Notes: a model not told the origin generated them from the sequence alone. DNA of 64,000 nt from Amphibacillus sp052055485 (GCF_052055485.1 NZ_CP197171.1:62001-126000); one strand, 5' to 3'. Positions 35,101 to 44,819 are shown, counted from the stretch's first letter. Made by a program: numbers and translations.

Positions 35101-35548
35101 CTTTTCCTGCTAAAATAAAGTTTTCATCCAAATCATCTTGTGTACCGTCTATGTTTTCTTCTGATAAATCTTTATTACTTAAATAAATGTTATACTCGTC
35201 AATTCTTCCATTAGCGCTATCTTGTCTTGGTGTATAAACAATCTTTCCGATATCATTTTGGCTTTCATTCAAATCAATAACAAAATAATCACCAGGTTGA
35301 TAAAAACGACCACCAGAATCCCAGTTTGTTTCATAAAAATTAGCATCATTTCCATCAATAAGATTACTGGCTGGATTTTCAGAATACGCCTCTGGAGCAT
35401 AGAGAATGTCTAAATCATTAATTTGAAATTCATCGTTGTTTGTATCTTTTATATCTTCAGCAAATACTAGAATAGGCAAGAATGAACACACAATTAATAG
35501 AAATATCATAAATAACAATGTAAACTTTTCACTTTTTTTCTTAAGCAA
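32105..35548 (-). CDS. Cell-wall-anchored GH43 exo-beta-1,3-galactanase-like enzyme
   Basis: A 1147-residue surface enzyme. In order: signal peptide (1-30); a discoidin-like F5/8 domain (about 45-190); a GH43 catalytic domain (about 270-700) beginning IQAHGGGILY and YYWYGED, the opening seen in GH43 subfamily 24 exo-beta-1,3-galactanases; an Ig-like module (about 705-770); a galactose-binding-like module (about 775-920); a Big2 domain (about 935-1015); a collagen-like GEDGKD run; and the sorting signal LPKTA with membrane anchor and basic tail. It would strip galactose or galactobiose from beta-1,3-galactan outside the cell. Start is TTG at 35548 after AAGGAGG. The subfamily is inferred from memory of the motifs. 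Confidence 0.82.
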   Translation of the reverse strand: MLKKKSEKFTLLFMIFLLIVCSFLPILVFAEDIKDTNNDEFQINDLDILYAPEAYSENPASNLIDGNDANFYETNWDSGGRFYQPGDYFVIDLNESQNDIGKIVYTPRQDSANGRIDEYNIYLSNKDLSEENIDGTQDDLDENFILAGKGIWDTTTSAKQTATFVSDTARYVAIQALSTGGDGNTLSAAEVEVYQKTVEDIDTVGIEEIVEKIEYLKSSGIHPQAVESIDRQLEKVGDINKLTVEGIMYYTTLLEDLYALYADIGEYDSIRNGEVWLDTKGEPIQAHGGGILYNEENKTYYWYGEDKTEDNLPGADVDAVPITGVRAYSSRDLYNWTDEGVVLPVFNNPRFGTAELPDEDLPLYLDENSDAYKDYGEDFDPNRDVTVEDPSVDYTGMMKSPANTLSKHNSPERIEELNALYAENTNIEKQEMYRNFNWDKVVERPKVIYNKKTDKYIMWWHHDGPVAGSYWLAEGGVAISDSPAGPFKYLDTFRMPNTGAEDGNEGMLRDMTLFVDEDGDDATHDKAYIIFSSEENSATIVMQLNEDYTAPATDDNGETLEGVHWERVHKDWRESPALFKQDDAYYMITSGLTGWNPNRAKYHVSTNGIFGPWIDKGDPMVNDTEGTTFRSQSTFVLPYRDINGDVVENKFIFMADRWNPSNLKDSRYIWLPFELDNKNNIVQINWYDEWNLDYLQNIDVLTELPKVTKVGQSPELPDEIEITVENERKTVPVTWELKEDLFSRIGTVTLVGKISSLDDREIRHDIQVIPSNVKYFVNPSGELTEDYLQMISYMDETLLNKEVSDQPYDPDNGNNWGYSGGNTSIHSEGNDIYSSFRHITKDSDQKDIKYTFELENGNYTIFAGFFDPWNQWAQGNRKANVFVNGVLKEEEYTYSEQYDMREYEDIEVSDGQLELKIEPSPSVAGLTDSDSQISWIMIADNSVSEPPVEEIVTGVQLDPEHLVLMEGEEAELIATVTPEDAVNKDILWSSSNEEVVTVDQHGKVTGIGAGTAVITVTTVEGGYEATSEIVVEEDPDTTPGDGEEGKDGEDGKDGEDGKDGEDGKDGEDGKDGEDGKDGEDGKDGEDGKDGEDGKDGEDSKQTDKDHTVNKESEGKELPKTATPTFNILLVGLLLILIGTIFFIRKRA
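32255..32428 (-). repeat. 18-bp tandem repeats coding for a GEDGKD spacer
   Basis: About ten 18-base units, differing by only one or two bases, encode a Gly-X-Y-type run in which X is Glu or Lys and Y is Asp. The run is placed between the Big2 domain and the wall-sorting signal, so it is probably a stalk through the cell wall. The near-identity of units makes copy-number change likely. Confidence 0.9.
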
Positions 35549-36981
35549 TGAACTTCCTCCTTATACCCTTATTTAAAATTAATCTAGTTATTTTGTAGAA
35601 GAATCCACTCCCTCCTTAAAAATCTGACATATTGTTTCAGGGTACCTCTCTAAGTCTGTTATACTTATTCATGTATAAATTTACTCAAAACATAAATTAA
35701 TTAAGTTAATTTATGTTTGTGAATCTATTAAATTGTATTTGTAACTTTCAACTTTAAACAAAAATTTTATTATTATTTGTCTTTAATAAAGTACATAGAT
35801 ATACAATTGTGTATGCAAAAATCCACTTTAATATATGTATATGTTAACGCGTGTTTATAACGTTTCAACATAAACTATTAAACTAATAGTAAGCCGCTTA
35901 AATTTTATTTTTAAAATTTATGATAGTCTTTAATCTTTTATAGGGTTTATGAAATTATTTCTCTCATCTAACCTTTGGAAGTTTTTATTTATAATTTCAA
36001 ATAAATTCTCTTTTTTGATAGCGCTTTCAAATTAACTATAAAAAACTTAAAATGGCCAAATACCATAAATAAAAACACTTAAATAAAATTTACTTAAATT
36101 TTACTAACGAATTTATTGTATTTTATTAAAAGATTTTTGTCAACAGTTCTTTAATGTAATTTTAAAAATAAGGAATCTACAAATTCTATTATGTTATATT
36201 TCTACTCAAATGTATTGTTAATGACTTTTTTCACCAGGGAAGATAAATTTATCGAAATTACTTTCCTTTAGCTAACTATTTCATCTTTTTATACAAAAAA
36301 TATAATTATTCTCCTTTATTAGACTTTTATCTTCTTTTTTAAATATATTTTTTACTAAAATATATCTATTGAGTATCATTAGGATAATAAGTGCAATTGT
36401 TTAATTTTAGTCAGAAAAATTATAGGTGTTTTTTTGACATACAACTATCTTTTTGTTGGGAGGAGTAATGGCACTAAAAGAAGCTGCCAGGCATTCACAT
36501 CGCAAGAATAAATGCGTTTCTTATTTATTCCTATTAGATTAGAGAGTACCCGGTAATTTATGTTATTCCTACCTTTTTATCACCCTATATTATGATGGAT
36601 CCATTTCTACTTCATAATATTCACATCAAAACAATGGATGATTGTAGATAATCTCTTACTTACACCCGAAACAGCTCCGTTATTTCAAACATCACATAAA
36701 ATATTAACTAAAAAAATATATTTACAGAATTTTAATACGTAAAACTCTTAAAATATTTATTTTAGTAATTACTTATTGAGACCTTTATTGACTGTAATAA
36801 TAAAAAAACACCTCTCCTATTTCAGCAATAATTTTACTAAATTAATTATGCCAAAAAAGAAAAGATGTCTTTCACTATTTAAAGTAAATTTCAAATACTA
36901 TATTTTTAACTATAATTTACATAGATAAACTATTTTTCAAAAGATAGTCTAAAATTTCACTTTTTATAATTAGCCCAAATT
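35549..36981. other. Long AT-rich intergenic region upstream of the GH43 gene
   Basis: About 1.4 kb with no convincing gene. It holds a perfect cre site (36016-36029). A frame at 36468-36542 on the plus strand has a very good site (GGGAGGAG, then ATG) and gives MALKEAARHSHRKNKCVSY plus a few residues; it may be a real micropeptide or the severed start of a lost gene. The rest is A/T runs and weak dyads, possibly decayed sequence left after the IS21 insertion. Confidence 0.5.
36016..36029 (-). promoter_or_regulatory. cre site (CcpA)
   Basis: TGATAGCGCTTTCA (TGAAAGCGCTATCA on the minus strand) matches the cre consensus at every position. It is about 470 bases upstream of the GH43 start; it marks the promoter region of that gene as catabolite-controlled. 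Confidence 0.75.
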
Positions 36982-37020
36982 AGGTGTGACCGTCAAGTAA
37001 AAAGACACAATTTATGCTCA

Positions 37021-37785
37021 TTAATTTGAAACACTTTCTTGCCCAAATATGGTCGATCTATGTTTCATTCGATAACTATCTTCATTTAGATGAATGATTT
37101 CAACTCGGTGTAGAATTCTATCTAATATAGCTGTTGTAATTGCTTGGTCACCTAATAGCTCTCCCCACTCTTTAGGTGCTTTATTTGAAGTTAAAATGAT
37201 GGATGATTGATTGTATAAATCATTAATCAAGTGGAAGAACATATTAGCTTCCTGTGAATCCATCGCCATAAACATCAAATCATCAATAATAACTAAGTCT
37301 GCATCTCTTATTCTTTTCATTCTCGTCTGTGATTTTCGAGTAATTTCTTCCGTTTTTAATACATGAATAAGGTCTCCCATCGTAGTAAAGATAACCTTGT
37401 AACCTTGGTTTAACGCTTCGATTCCTAATCCAATTGATATGTGAGTTTTCCCACTACCTGGTGGTCCTAATAGAATGATATTGTGTAACTGTTCTATCCA
37501 AGTTAAATCCTTCAACCTATTCAAATGTTTATTGCTTAATGATTTCTGTTCTTTTATATTGAATTCCTCTAATGTCTTTTGGAACGGAAATGTAGCCCAT
37601 TTAAATCGTTTTTCTAACTGCTTTTCTTCTCTGCGAGTTTGTTCATATTTTACTACATCTAGGAGGAACTGAGTAAAGGAGGAATCCTTTTGCTCAGCCT
37701 CTCTAATTAATGCAGGAAGGTGATTTGCTGTTTCTGTTAAACGTAGAGTTCTCATCAATTCTTGTAATTGATTTAACTGGCTCAT
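37021..37785 (-). CDS. istB: IS21 helper ATPase IstB
   Basis: A 254-residue AAA+ ATPase that assembles on target DNA and activates the IstA transposase. Walker A is GPPGSGKTH (about residues 107-115) and Walker B is ADLVIIDDLMF. Residues 1-85 are the IS21-type N-terminal extension. The gene overlaps istA by 4 bases. Full length and apparently intact. Confidence 0.95.
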   Translation of the reverse strand: MSQLNQLQELMRTLRLTETANHLPALIREAEQKDSSFTQFLLDVVKYEQTRREEKQLEKRFKWATFPFQKTLEEFNIKEQKSLSNKHLNRLKDLTWIEQLHNIILLGPPGSGKTHISIGLGIEALNQGYKVIFTTMGDLIHVLKTEEITRKSQTRMKRIRDADLVIIDDLMFMAMDSQEANMFFHLINDLYNQSSIILTSNKAPKEWGELLGDQAITTAILDRILHRVEIIHLNEDSYRMKHRSTIFGQESVSN

Positions 37786-39398
37786 ACTGGATCACCTTCC
37801 AATATGGCAGTATAGGCATTCACTTCTCGTTTTTGAGCTTCTGTTTCCATAACCCAAGCTGAAACTCCTTTTACTCGTGTTACATTCTTAGCGGTATCAT
37901 TTGGTGTATCTTCCATTTGTCGATGTCGTTTTAAATAGGCAACGACATCGCTAAAATCTGTGGCACCATAAAGATTCCTCTTTATACACTCTTTCAATGC
38001 TGTTGATAGAATTTCTTTGTTATTTGTTTTTGTCTCTTTTATTATCATTTGGAGTTGATCCCTAATATATCGAGGGTACTTCCCTTTTACTGCTTGTAGA
38101 TAATCATAAGCCATCTCACTGTCATTAAAATGCTCGGCAACTGTATTCATAAATGCATCAATACCCTTTGTTCTATCACGGCTATGTTTTCTATCTTTAA
38201 TCAATAACCCTTTCTCGTCAGGGATCGTATGCTTTGCTATGATTTCACCTGTTTCAGGGCTATAAATGATTAATTCTCTTTCCTCCGTTTCCTTAATGCA
38301 GACCGTTTCGTACTTGCCAAACGTCCCCAATGGTAGAGTATAACGGTTAGATAAATATCGAATGGTATTGTCCTTATGGACACATCTTGATATACTATTT
38401 TCATAGTTATATTTTATATCTATATTTTTGGTGACTGGTCTTAAGTGTTGTCTTTCCAGGGAAAATACTTCGACCGGTCTCTTTTTTGTTGTATGGTGAA
38501 TTTTATAGTTTCCAGTTCTATGAAGCCATTCCCACCCTTGTTCATTCCAAGAATCAATGTTATGAAAAACTCGATGTTTAGCGAAATTATGTTTAATAAA
38601 TCCAACTACATTTTCAATTTTTCCTTTGCTCTCTGGATCCGCCTTGCGGCAAACACGAAGGTTTAGATTCCTAGATTCTTTATATTGTTGGAACTCTTGT
38701 GTTAAAATTAAATCCCCACCATTCTCACTGACAACGATTAAACTATCTTGGTCATATACCAATTCACCTGGAATTCCTCCATACCACTTAAATGCATTTT
38801 CATGTGCTTTAATGACATCTTGGGTAGTAAATGGCCTATCCAACCATTCCATATATTTATATCTAGAATTAGATAGTACAAATGCTATAAAGTTTAATTT
38901 TACTTCCTTACTGTCTGCTGCCTTCTGTTTCGTATGACCAAAATCAACTTGTATTTGCTCACCCATAGGTGAATCGAGAATAGCCTCATAAATTCGTGGT
39001 GAAGTTTCCTTTCTTATTTTATATTCCTCTCGAAGTTCTCTAACATAGGAGCGAACCGTACTTTCACCTACTTCTAAATCTTCGTATCTTTCTTTTAGCC
39101 AATCTTCTACTTGTGCCGCAGACATATCTGGATGTTCTCTTAGCCAGGATAAAATTAGTTCTTTATAAGGATCTAATTTCTTACTTCTGGTTTGAATGGA
39201 ATCAACCCACTTAGACATATCCGAAGGATTCTTTTTTAGATAACGATGAACGGTTGATCTTGAGATTCCTAGTTTTTCAGCTACCTTTGTCTTACTAAAA
39301 CCCTTTTTAATTAATTGATGTATTTCCATATACATTTCCCACTTATCCACCTTTACGTCCTCCACTGTTCTGTATGTTTTGATATAAACATTGTACAA
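37782..39398 (-). CDS. istA: IS21 transposase IstA
   Basis: A 538-residue DDE transposase. The N-terminal helix-turn-helix is KTKVAEKLGISRSTVHRYL-like (SKTKVAEKLGISRSTVHR, about residues 35-52). The rve catalytic core runs from about 140 to 300, with the first Asp in IQVDFGHTK, the second in ELVYDQDSL and a Glu in DPESKGKIENVV. The C-terminal part holds the beta-barrel that binds IstB. It cuts and joins the element ends. No lesion is seen, so the element may still be mobile. Confidence 0.95.
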   Translation of the reverse strand: MYNVYIKTYRTVEDVKVDKWEMYMEIHQLIKKGFSKTKVAEKLGISRSTVHRYLKKNPSDMSKWVDSIQTRSKKLDPYKELILSWLREHPDMSAAQVEDWLKERYEDLEVGESTVRSYVRELREEYKIRKETSPRIYEAILDSPMGEQIQVDFGHTKQKAADSKEVKLNFIAFVLSNSRYKYMEWLDRPFTTQDVIKAHENAFKWYGGIPGELVYDQDSLIVVSENGGDLILTQEFQQYKESRNLNLRVCRKADPESKGKIENVVGFIKHNFAKHRVFHNIDSWNEQGWEWLHRTGNYKIHHTTKKRPVEVFSLERQHLRPVTKNIDIKYNYENSISRCVHKDNTIRYLSNRYTLPLGTFGKYETVCIKETEERELIIYSPETGEIIAKHTIPDEKGLLIKDRKHSRDRTKGIDAFMNTVAEHFNDSEMAYDYLQAVKGKYPRYIRDQLQMIIKETKTNNKEILSTALKECIKRNLYGATDFSDVVAYLKRHRQMEDTPNDTAKNVTRVKGVSAWVMETEAQKREVNAYTAILEGDPV

Positions 39399-39462
39399 TG
39401 GAAGTTCTTATTATTAATATTTTTGTGTAAATAAGTGTGTCTTTTTATCTAGCAAAAACTGT

Positions 39463-41196
39463 CTACTCTAGTTTAGCAGTCACATTAGGTTGATCAACTA
39501 GTTGAATGGTATTTCTATCTGTTTCTTCTAATTCTAAAACGATGATCTCATTGTTTCCTTTTTCCAATAATGGACCTGGTAGGTATAGTGTTTTTTGTGG
39601 ACCCGCTGTGTTCCAATATCGTCCTAAGTTAAATCCATTAATAAATACATTTCCTTTACTAAAACCTTCTAGATCTACAAAAGTATCATGAAGACTTTCT
39701 ACGTTAAAATGCCCACGGTAAAACTTAGGGAAACGATTATCTTTGGCTGTAAAATCATTAGGAAGACTTTCAGTTTCAATTAGATACATTTCCCAATTAA
39801 ACCAATACTGCTCACCTAACCAAAGATTTTTAACTATACCTTTTTCATCAAGTAAATGCTCACCATAATTTGCTCTTCCCATGTTTTCAACTAAAATTTC
39901 TAAAACATTATCCTCTTTTGGAAAATTTAAGGTTAATTCTTTTTCTTGGTCATTTTTATAAGTCGTCAATACATATTTCCCATTAATATACACATAAGAA
40001 CGGTCATGAATTGCATCTGAATTAAATGTTAATTCGCCCTGACGATTAACCTTCGTTCGATAAAGTGTGTAACCATAAGGTTGATCAAGTTCCTCCATTG
40101 ATAAAGGAGTAATATAATCAACTTTCTTACTAATATCGTGCAATGTATCAAATAAGCTAACCGACTCTGTTAACTCAACATGACCATATGCATGAGTTGT
40201 TATTTCACTTTTATAATCTTCTGGAACATCTATATAATGACTTAAAACTTTCTTTACAGCTTTATATTTTTCCGTAATCTCACCGTTTTCTGTTAATAAG
40301 GCATCATAATCATAACTCGTAATCGTTGGATAATAAATATCATAGTGATTCGCACCATTCATAAAACCAAAATTCGTGCCACCATGAAACATATAGAAAT
40401 TAACTGAACTACCAACTTCCATTAAATCTCTAAAAACTTCAGCCGCATCTTCATCATCACGCGTATGATGTTTCCCATTCCAATGATCGAACCAACCAAT
40501 CCAGAATTCTGTCACCATTTTAGGAGAGTTTGGCTTGAATTCTTCAAGCTTACCAAATGCTTCATCGACTCTTGAACCAAAGTTTAAGGTCGTTGTTACA
40601 CCTGGTAATGAACCTTGTTCCATATACACAGGACCATCTGAGGTAAAGAGAAAAGTATCCAAACCATGTTTCTTATATTGATCTTTAAAAAAGTTTAAAT
40701 AATCCAAATCATTTCCATATGCCCCATACTCATTTTCAATTTGCATGGCGATAATTGGGCCACCATGCTGGTATAAATGTTTCTTGAATTTCGGTAATAG
40801 GACATCGAAATAGGCTTCAACATGCTGTAAAAAAGTTGGCTGACTGCTTCTTAAAACAATCTCTTTATCTTTGAGTAACCATGCGGGGAGACCACCCATT
40901 TCCCATTCTGCACATATATAAGGTGACGGTCTTACGATCACATATAAATCTAAACTTTTGGCTAGCGTAATAAATTGTTCAATATCTGCTAAACCAGAAA
41001 AATTAAATTCCCCTTTTTTCGGTTCATGGAAATTCCATGGTATATATGTTTCTACCGTATTTAACCCCAAAGCTTTTAATTTCAATAATCTATCTACCCA
41101 ATGCTCCGGAACCGTTCGGAAATAATGAATTCCTCCTGATAATATTTGAAATGGTTGATCATTTAAGTAAAAATTCCCATCTTTTACTGTAAGCAT
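39463..41196 (-). CDS. GH35 beta-galactosidase
   Basis: A 577-residue cytoplasmic enzyme (no signal peptide) of family GH35. The TIM barrel holds the acid/base Glu156 in MQIENEYGAYG and the nucleophile Glu230 in VTEFWIGWFDHW; ICAEWEMGGLPAWL is another family hallmark. The C-terminal half is the usual pair of jelly-roll domains. It releases terminal beta-galactose, and GH35 members often prefer beta-1,3 links, which fits galactan use. It lies downstream of the GH2 gene on the same strand. The IS21 element begins right at its stop codon, so the last residues may have been altered. Confidence 0.93.
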   Translation of the reverse strand: MLTVKDGNFYLNDQPFQILSGGIHYFRTVPEHWVDRLLKLKALGLNTVETYIPWNFHEPKKGEFNFSGLADIEQFITLAKSLDLYVIVRPSPYICAEWEMGGLPAWLLKDKEIVLRSSQPTFLQHVEAYFDVLLPKFKKHLYQHGGPIIAMQIENEYGAYGNDLDYLNFFKDQYKKHGLDTFLFTSDGPVYMEQGSLPGVTTTLNFGSRVDEAFGKLEEFKPNSPKMVTEFWIGWFDHWNGKHHTRDDEDAAEVFRDLMEVGSSVNFYMFHGGTNFGFMNGANHYDIYYPTITSYDYDALLTENGEITEKYKAVKKVLSHYIDVPEDYKSEITTHAYGHVELTESVSLFDTLHDISKKVDYITPLSMEELDQPYGYTLYRTKVNRQGELTFNSDAIHDRSYVYINGKYVLTTYKNDQEKELTLNFPKEDNVLEILVENMGRANYGEHLLDEKGIVKNLWLGEQYWFNWEMYLIETESLPNDFTAKDNRFPKFYRGHFNVESLHDTFVDLEGFSKGNVFINGFNLGRYWNTAGPQKTLYLPGPLLEKGNNEIIVLELEETDRNTIQLVDQPNVTAKLE

Positions 41197-41239
41197 AATG
41201 TTCCTCCCTCTCTACATTTACAAACTACCTAAAACAAAA

Positions 41240-41295
41240 CTTCAAATAATGGAATTTAGACCTACATGAAGTAGGTCCTGCAAGTATTACCGTAG
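41240..41295. repeat. Hairpin fragment of the dispersed repeat
   Basis: ACTTCAAATAATGGAATTTA followed by GACCTACATGAAGTAGGTC and TGCAAGTATTACCG resembles the hairpin end of copies 2 and 6. It lies between the GH2 and GH35 genes, so its stem would be transcribed with them. Confidence 0.6.
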
Positions 41296-41385
41296 GATGC
41301 CTAAATAATAGTCATCTTCCAAAGTGAAAGTATGTGTAATCTGGTAAAATACCATTTACTATTGATTATCATTTGATCATTTTTA

Positions 41386-44300
41386 TTAATCTAACAATAC
41401 AGGTTTCAATTTAAACTTAAAAAAGTAAGGGTGATTGGCAGCAAGAATAAATTCGTCATGTGTCTTTGCCCCCCAGCTATCATCACCGCCAACTCCCATC
41501 TGTCCAAGATTAATTCGTATGACAGTCTGGTCGCTGTTTGGTAACTGATAAGCATGTGATGCTGCTTCAAGCTCATAAGCAGTATAGGGTAATACACTTA
41601 ATTCCACAGTTGGTAAACCAACAATTGCAAGACCATTGCCCGACTCATTCGTAATCTGAGCTGATCTAACCCCAATATGATTGCCACATTCTTGCGGTTT
41701 TAAGTAGGGAACATATTGATTGTCAACTTTATCCTGGTAATAACTGATTTTTGCACCTTTTTGACGATCCCAATAAGATTCATGCGGCCCCTTACCATAC
41801 CAACTAAATTGTTGATAAGACTTTGGCATAGCCAGGGATAAACCAATTTCAGGTATTTCCGGTAACCCTTCACCGGGATTAAGTGTATAATCAATTAGTA
41901 TCTCACCACTGGTGTCAATTTGATAGCTGATATTTAAATAGGTCTGATTGAGCTTCTCATAAAAGTATTTAGTTGTTACAGTCACATGGTTCAATGAAGT
42001 TTGCCAATCTAAATGAAGTAGTTTCTGTTCTTTCACTGCTTCACGCCATATTCGACTGCGCTTATCTAACTGATTTCCCCGATCATTGTCCGTCATAGCT
42101 CGCCAAAAGTTTGGTTTAAGCCCCTCTTTTATTAATTCCGTTTCTTTAACTTTATAAGAGCTAAGATGACCTGTTTGTTTATTAAATTGAATAGCAAATT
42201 GCTCACCATTGACCACAATTACTTCTGATCGATCGAGTACTGTAATAGGGGTAAAAACTTCAGGTTGATTATCTATCTTTTGATGAGACGTTGGTAAGAC
42301 AAACTGTTCAAATGCAATTTCATGTCCTTCGTTACACCATAATTGATCTTTTAATTCAATTAAGCTAACGGTTAAAATATGCTCATCAGTAATGGTTCGT
42401 CTTTTAGGTAAATGATAGTTAAGCTGAATTTTCCCTGTTTCTCCTGGTGCCAATTCAATCCTTTGTTCACCTTGATCAATAACAACACCATTTTCACTAA
42501 TTTGCCATGCTAATTGATAGTTTGCTAGATCAGTAAAAAGAAATTTATTTATTAATTTAAATTGACCTTGTGACAAATCAACAGCTAAAAAATTAACATT
42601 TTGATAGCATTTTTTTACTTCAAATAACTTTGGACTTATCGTACCATCTGCGAAAATAATTCCATTGCCTGAGAAATTACCATCATGAGGCGATTCACCA
42701 AAGTCACCACCATAGGCTAAATAGGGTTGGCCCTCTTTATTTTTAGTAAGGATAGCCTGATCCTTCCAATCCCAAATAAAACCACCTTGTAAAATATCAT
42801 ACTGATCAAATAGATTCGTGTATTTATAAAAATTCCCTAATGAATTCCCCATCGCATGACCGAATTCACACAAAATATATGGCTTTGTACCTTCTTTTGC
42901 TGCTCTAGCATATTGTTCAACGTCACTAGGTTTAATATACATCGTACTTTCGATATCTGAAGCAGCTTCAGACTCTCGATAATGAAACACACCCTCATAA
43001 TGGATGAGTCTAGTTGAATCTCTTTCCTTTAAATGCTGATACATTTTGATAAAATTATCGCCACCATAAGATTCATTGCCAAGTGACCAAATGATAATAG
43101 ATGGATGGTTTTTATCACGTGCAAACATAGACTGGCATCGATCGATAACATTATCTGTCCACTCTGGCTTACTTCCTGGCAGAGTATTGCCTAAACCATC
43201 TTGTGCATAGTGCCATGTCCCATGTGTTTCTAAATTTGTCTCATCAATAACATATAAGCCATACTCATCACATAAGTCATACCATAGTGGATGATTCGGA
43301 TAATGCGACGTTCTAACTGCATTAATGTTATGCTTTTTCATTAACTTAATATCATCAACCATATCTTGATAACTAACGGCCCGGCCTTTAGCGGCTTCAA
43401 ACTCATGCCGGTTCGTACCTTTTAGAACAATCCGTTTACCGTTTAGCTTCATTAAACCATCTTTTAATTCAAATTGACGAAAACCTACTCGACAACTGAC
43501 CACTTCAATTAATTCACCCGCTTGATTCGATAGAGTGATAACAAGCCTATATAAATTTGGTATTTCAGCACTCCATTTCAATGGATTTTCAATAAATGTC
43601 TGTAATTCAAATTGATTCACATCACCATCAATGAATTGGACATTTTGGGTCGGTGGATTAATTAATATTTTCTCTTCATTATGATCATAGAGCATGAATT
43701 GACAAGTAACAGGTTCTCCCCTCTCATAATAATCAAGCACATCTATCGCTACTTTAAGGTTCGCATCTTTATAATCAGCATCTAACTCTGTTTGAACAAA
43801 AAAATCATCAATGTGTACAGCAGGAGGGGCATAAAGATAGACATCACGAAAAATACCGCTTAAACGCCAGAAGTCCTGGTCTTCAAGCCAACTAGCATCA
43901 CTCCAGCGGTATACCTCAACAGCAAGTTTATTGTCACCAGCAATCAAATAAGGTGTTAGATCAAATTCAGCTGCTGTAAAAGTATCCTCGCTATAGCCTA
44001 CCAAATCCCCATTTACCCATAAATAAAAAGCAGATTCTACACCTTCAAAGTTGATATAAACAGGACGATCTCGCCAACTCTCTGGTATTGCGAAAGTACG
44101 CACATATTGTCCAACTGGATTATACTTCGTTGGAGCAAAAGGCGGGTCAAGTTTTTCTGTGTTTATCCATGGATACCTTGTATTAGTATATTGGGGATAA
44201 TCATAACCTTGAAGCTGCCAATGACCCGGTACAGTAATATCATCCCAATCATTATGATTAAAATCCGCCCTATAAAAATCCGTTATTCGACTTGCTGGAT

Positions 44301-44514
44301 TTTCTGCAAAGGCAAATTTCCACTGTCCATTTAACGATTGATACCATGGAGACTGAGTACGCTTCCCCTCTAAAGCTTCTTCAATGGTTTGAAAAGGCAT
44401 ATAGGTTGCATGAGCTGTCCGTCTATTTAATTGAAAGATATCAGGATTATTGTTCCATTCAGGAAATCCATTTACCGGTGGATGATAATCTAATTTACGC
44501 AAACGCTTCAACAT
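41386..44514 (-). CDS. GH2 beta-galactosidase (LacZ type)
   Basis: A 1042-residue cytoplasmic enzyme with the full five-domain LacZ layout: sugar-binding jelly roll (about 50-220), Ig-like domains, TIM barrel (about 350-640) and the C-terminal Bgal small-chain domain (about 770-1035). The acid/base is Glu481 in SLGNESYGG and the nucleophile is Glu550 in ILCEFGHAMGNS. It hydrolyses beta-galactosides brought in by the transporter. Its start ATG at 44514 follows AAAGGAGAGGG. It diverges from the LacI-type regulator and is probably controlled by it. Confidence 0.95.
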   Translation of the reverse strand: MLKRLRKLDYHPPVNGFPEWNNNPDIFQLNRRTAHATYMPFQTIEEALEGKRTQSPWYQSLNGQWKFAFAENPASRITDFYRADFNHNDWDDITVPGHWQLQGYDYPQYTNTRYPWINTEKLDPPFAPTKYNPVGQYVRTFAIPESWRDRPVYINFEGVESAFYLWVNGDLVGYSEDTFTAAEFDLTPYLIAGDNKLAVEVYRWSDASWLEDQDFWRLSGIFRDVYLYAPPAVHIDDFFVQTELDADYKDANLKVAIDVLDYYERGEPVTCQFMLYDHNEEKILINPPTQNVQFIDGDVNQFELQTFIENPLKWSAEIPNLYRLVITLSNQAGELIEVVSCRVGFRQFELKDGLMKLNGKRIVLKGTNRHEFEAAKGRAVSYQDMVDDIKLMKKHNINAVRTSHYPNHPLWYDLCDEYGLYVIDETNLETHGTWHYAQDGLGNTLPGSKPEWTDNVIDRCQSMFARDKNHPSIIIWSLGNESYGGDNFIKMYQHLKERDSTRLIHYEGVFHYRESEAASDIESTMYIKPSDVEQYARAAKEGTKPYILCEFGHAMGNSLGNFYKYTNLFDQYDILQGGFIWDWKDQAILTKNKEGQPYLAYGGDFGESPHDGNFSGNGIIFADGTISPKLFEVKKCYQNVNFLAVDLSQGQFKLINKFLFTDLANYQLAWQISENGVVIDQGEQRIELAPGETGKIQLNYHLPKRRTITDEHILTVSLIELKDQLWCNEGHEIAFEQFVLPTSHQKIDNQPEVFTPITVLDRSEVIVVNGEQFAIQFNKQTGHLSSYKVKETELIKEGLKPNFWRAMTDNDRGNQLDKRSRIWREAVKEQKLLHLDWQTSLNHVTVTTKYFYEKLNQTYLNISYQIDTSGEILIDYTLNPGEGLPEIPEIGLSLAMPKSYQQFSWYGKGPHESYWDRQKGAKISYYQDKVDNQYVPYLKPQECGNHIGVRSAQITNESGNGLAIVGLPTVELSVLPYTAYELEAASHAYQLPNSDQTVIRINLGQMGVGGDDSWGAKTHDEFILAANHPYFFKFKLKPVLLD

Positions 44515-44554
44515 TTTCCCTCTCCTTTACTCAAATATAATGATAATTAATCTT

Positions 44555-44568
44555 TGACAACGGTTACA
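44555..44568 (-). promoter_or_regulatory. LacI-family operator-like site upstream of the GH2 gene
   Basis: On the minus strand TGTAACCGTTGTCA fits the LacI/cre-type pattern TGWNANCGNTNWCA at all fixed positions. It differs by one base from the site at 61753-61766. Lying between the divergent GH2 and lacI-type genes, it is a good candidate for the regulator's own operator. Confidence 0.65.
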
Positions 44569-44713
44569 TATGTTGATTTTAATTGTTACTAATCATTTAG
44601 TCAAGTAAATTTAACTAAATTTTTTACTGTTGATATATTTGTTTATTAGATCAATATAATAACAAAATATTTAGCTAGTTCCATCCTTTAATACTTATTA
44701 ATTTAGTAAAAAT

Positions 44714-44742
44714 TTGACGTATCTTTTCTTTTAAGCTATTCT
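44714..44742 (+). promoter_or_regulatory. Promoter of the LacI-type gene
   Basis: TTGACG (44714-44719) and TATTCT (44737-44742) are 17 bases apart, about 80 bases upstream of the regulator start. Confidence 0.55.
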
Positions 44743-44819
44743 ATAATAGATTTTGTTTATCAAATACCTTCAATAGAAAATATTTTTTGAAAAAATTAAT
44801 GTTATTAGAGGTGACTAAA

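Larger units (their letters stand above)
36982..39460 (-). mobile_element. IS21-family insertion sequence
   Basis: The element carries istA and istB overlapping by 4 bases. Its ends share a subterminal inverted motif TAAAAAGACACA (36998-37009 and, inverted, 39437-39448). The outermost bases do not match well by eye, so the borders are given to within about 10 bases. The right end lies against the stop codon of the GH35 gene. Confidence 0.8.
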
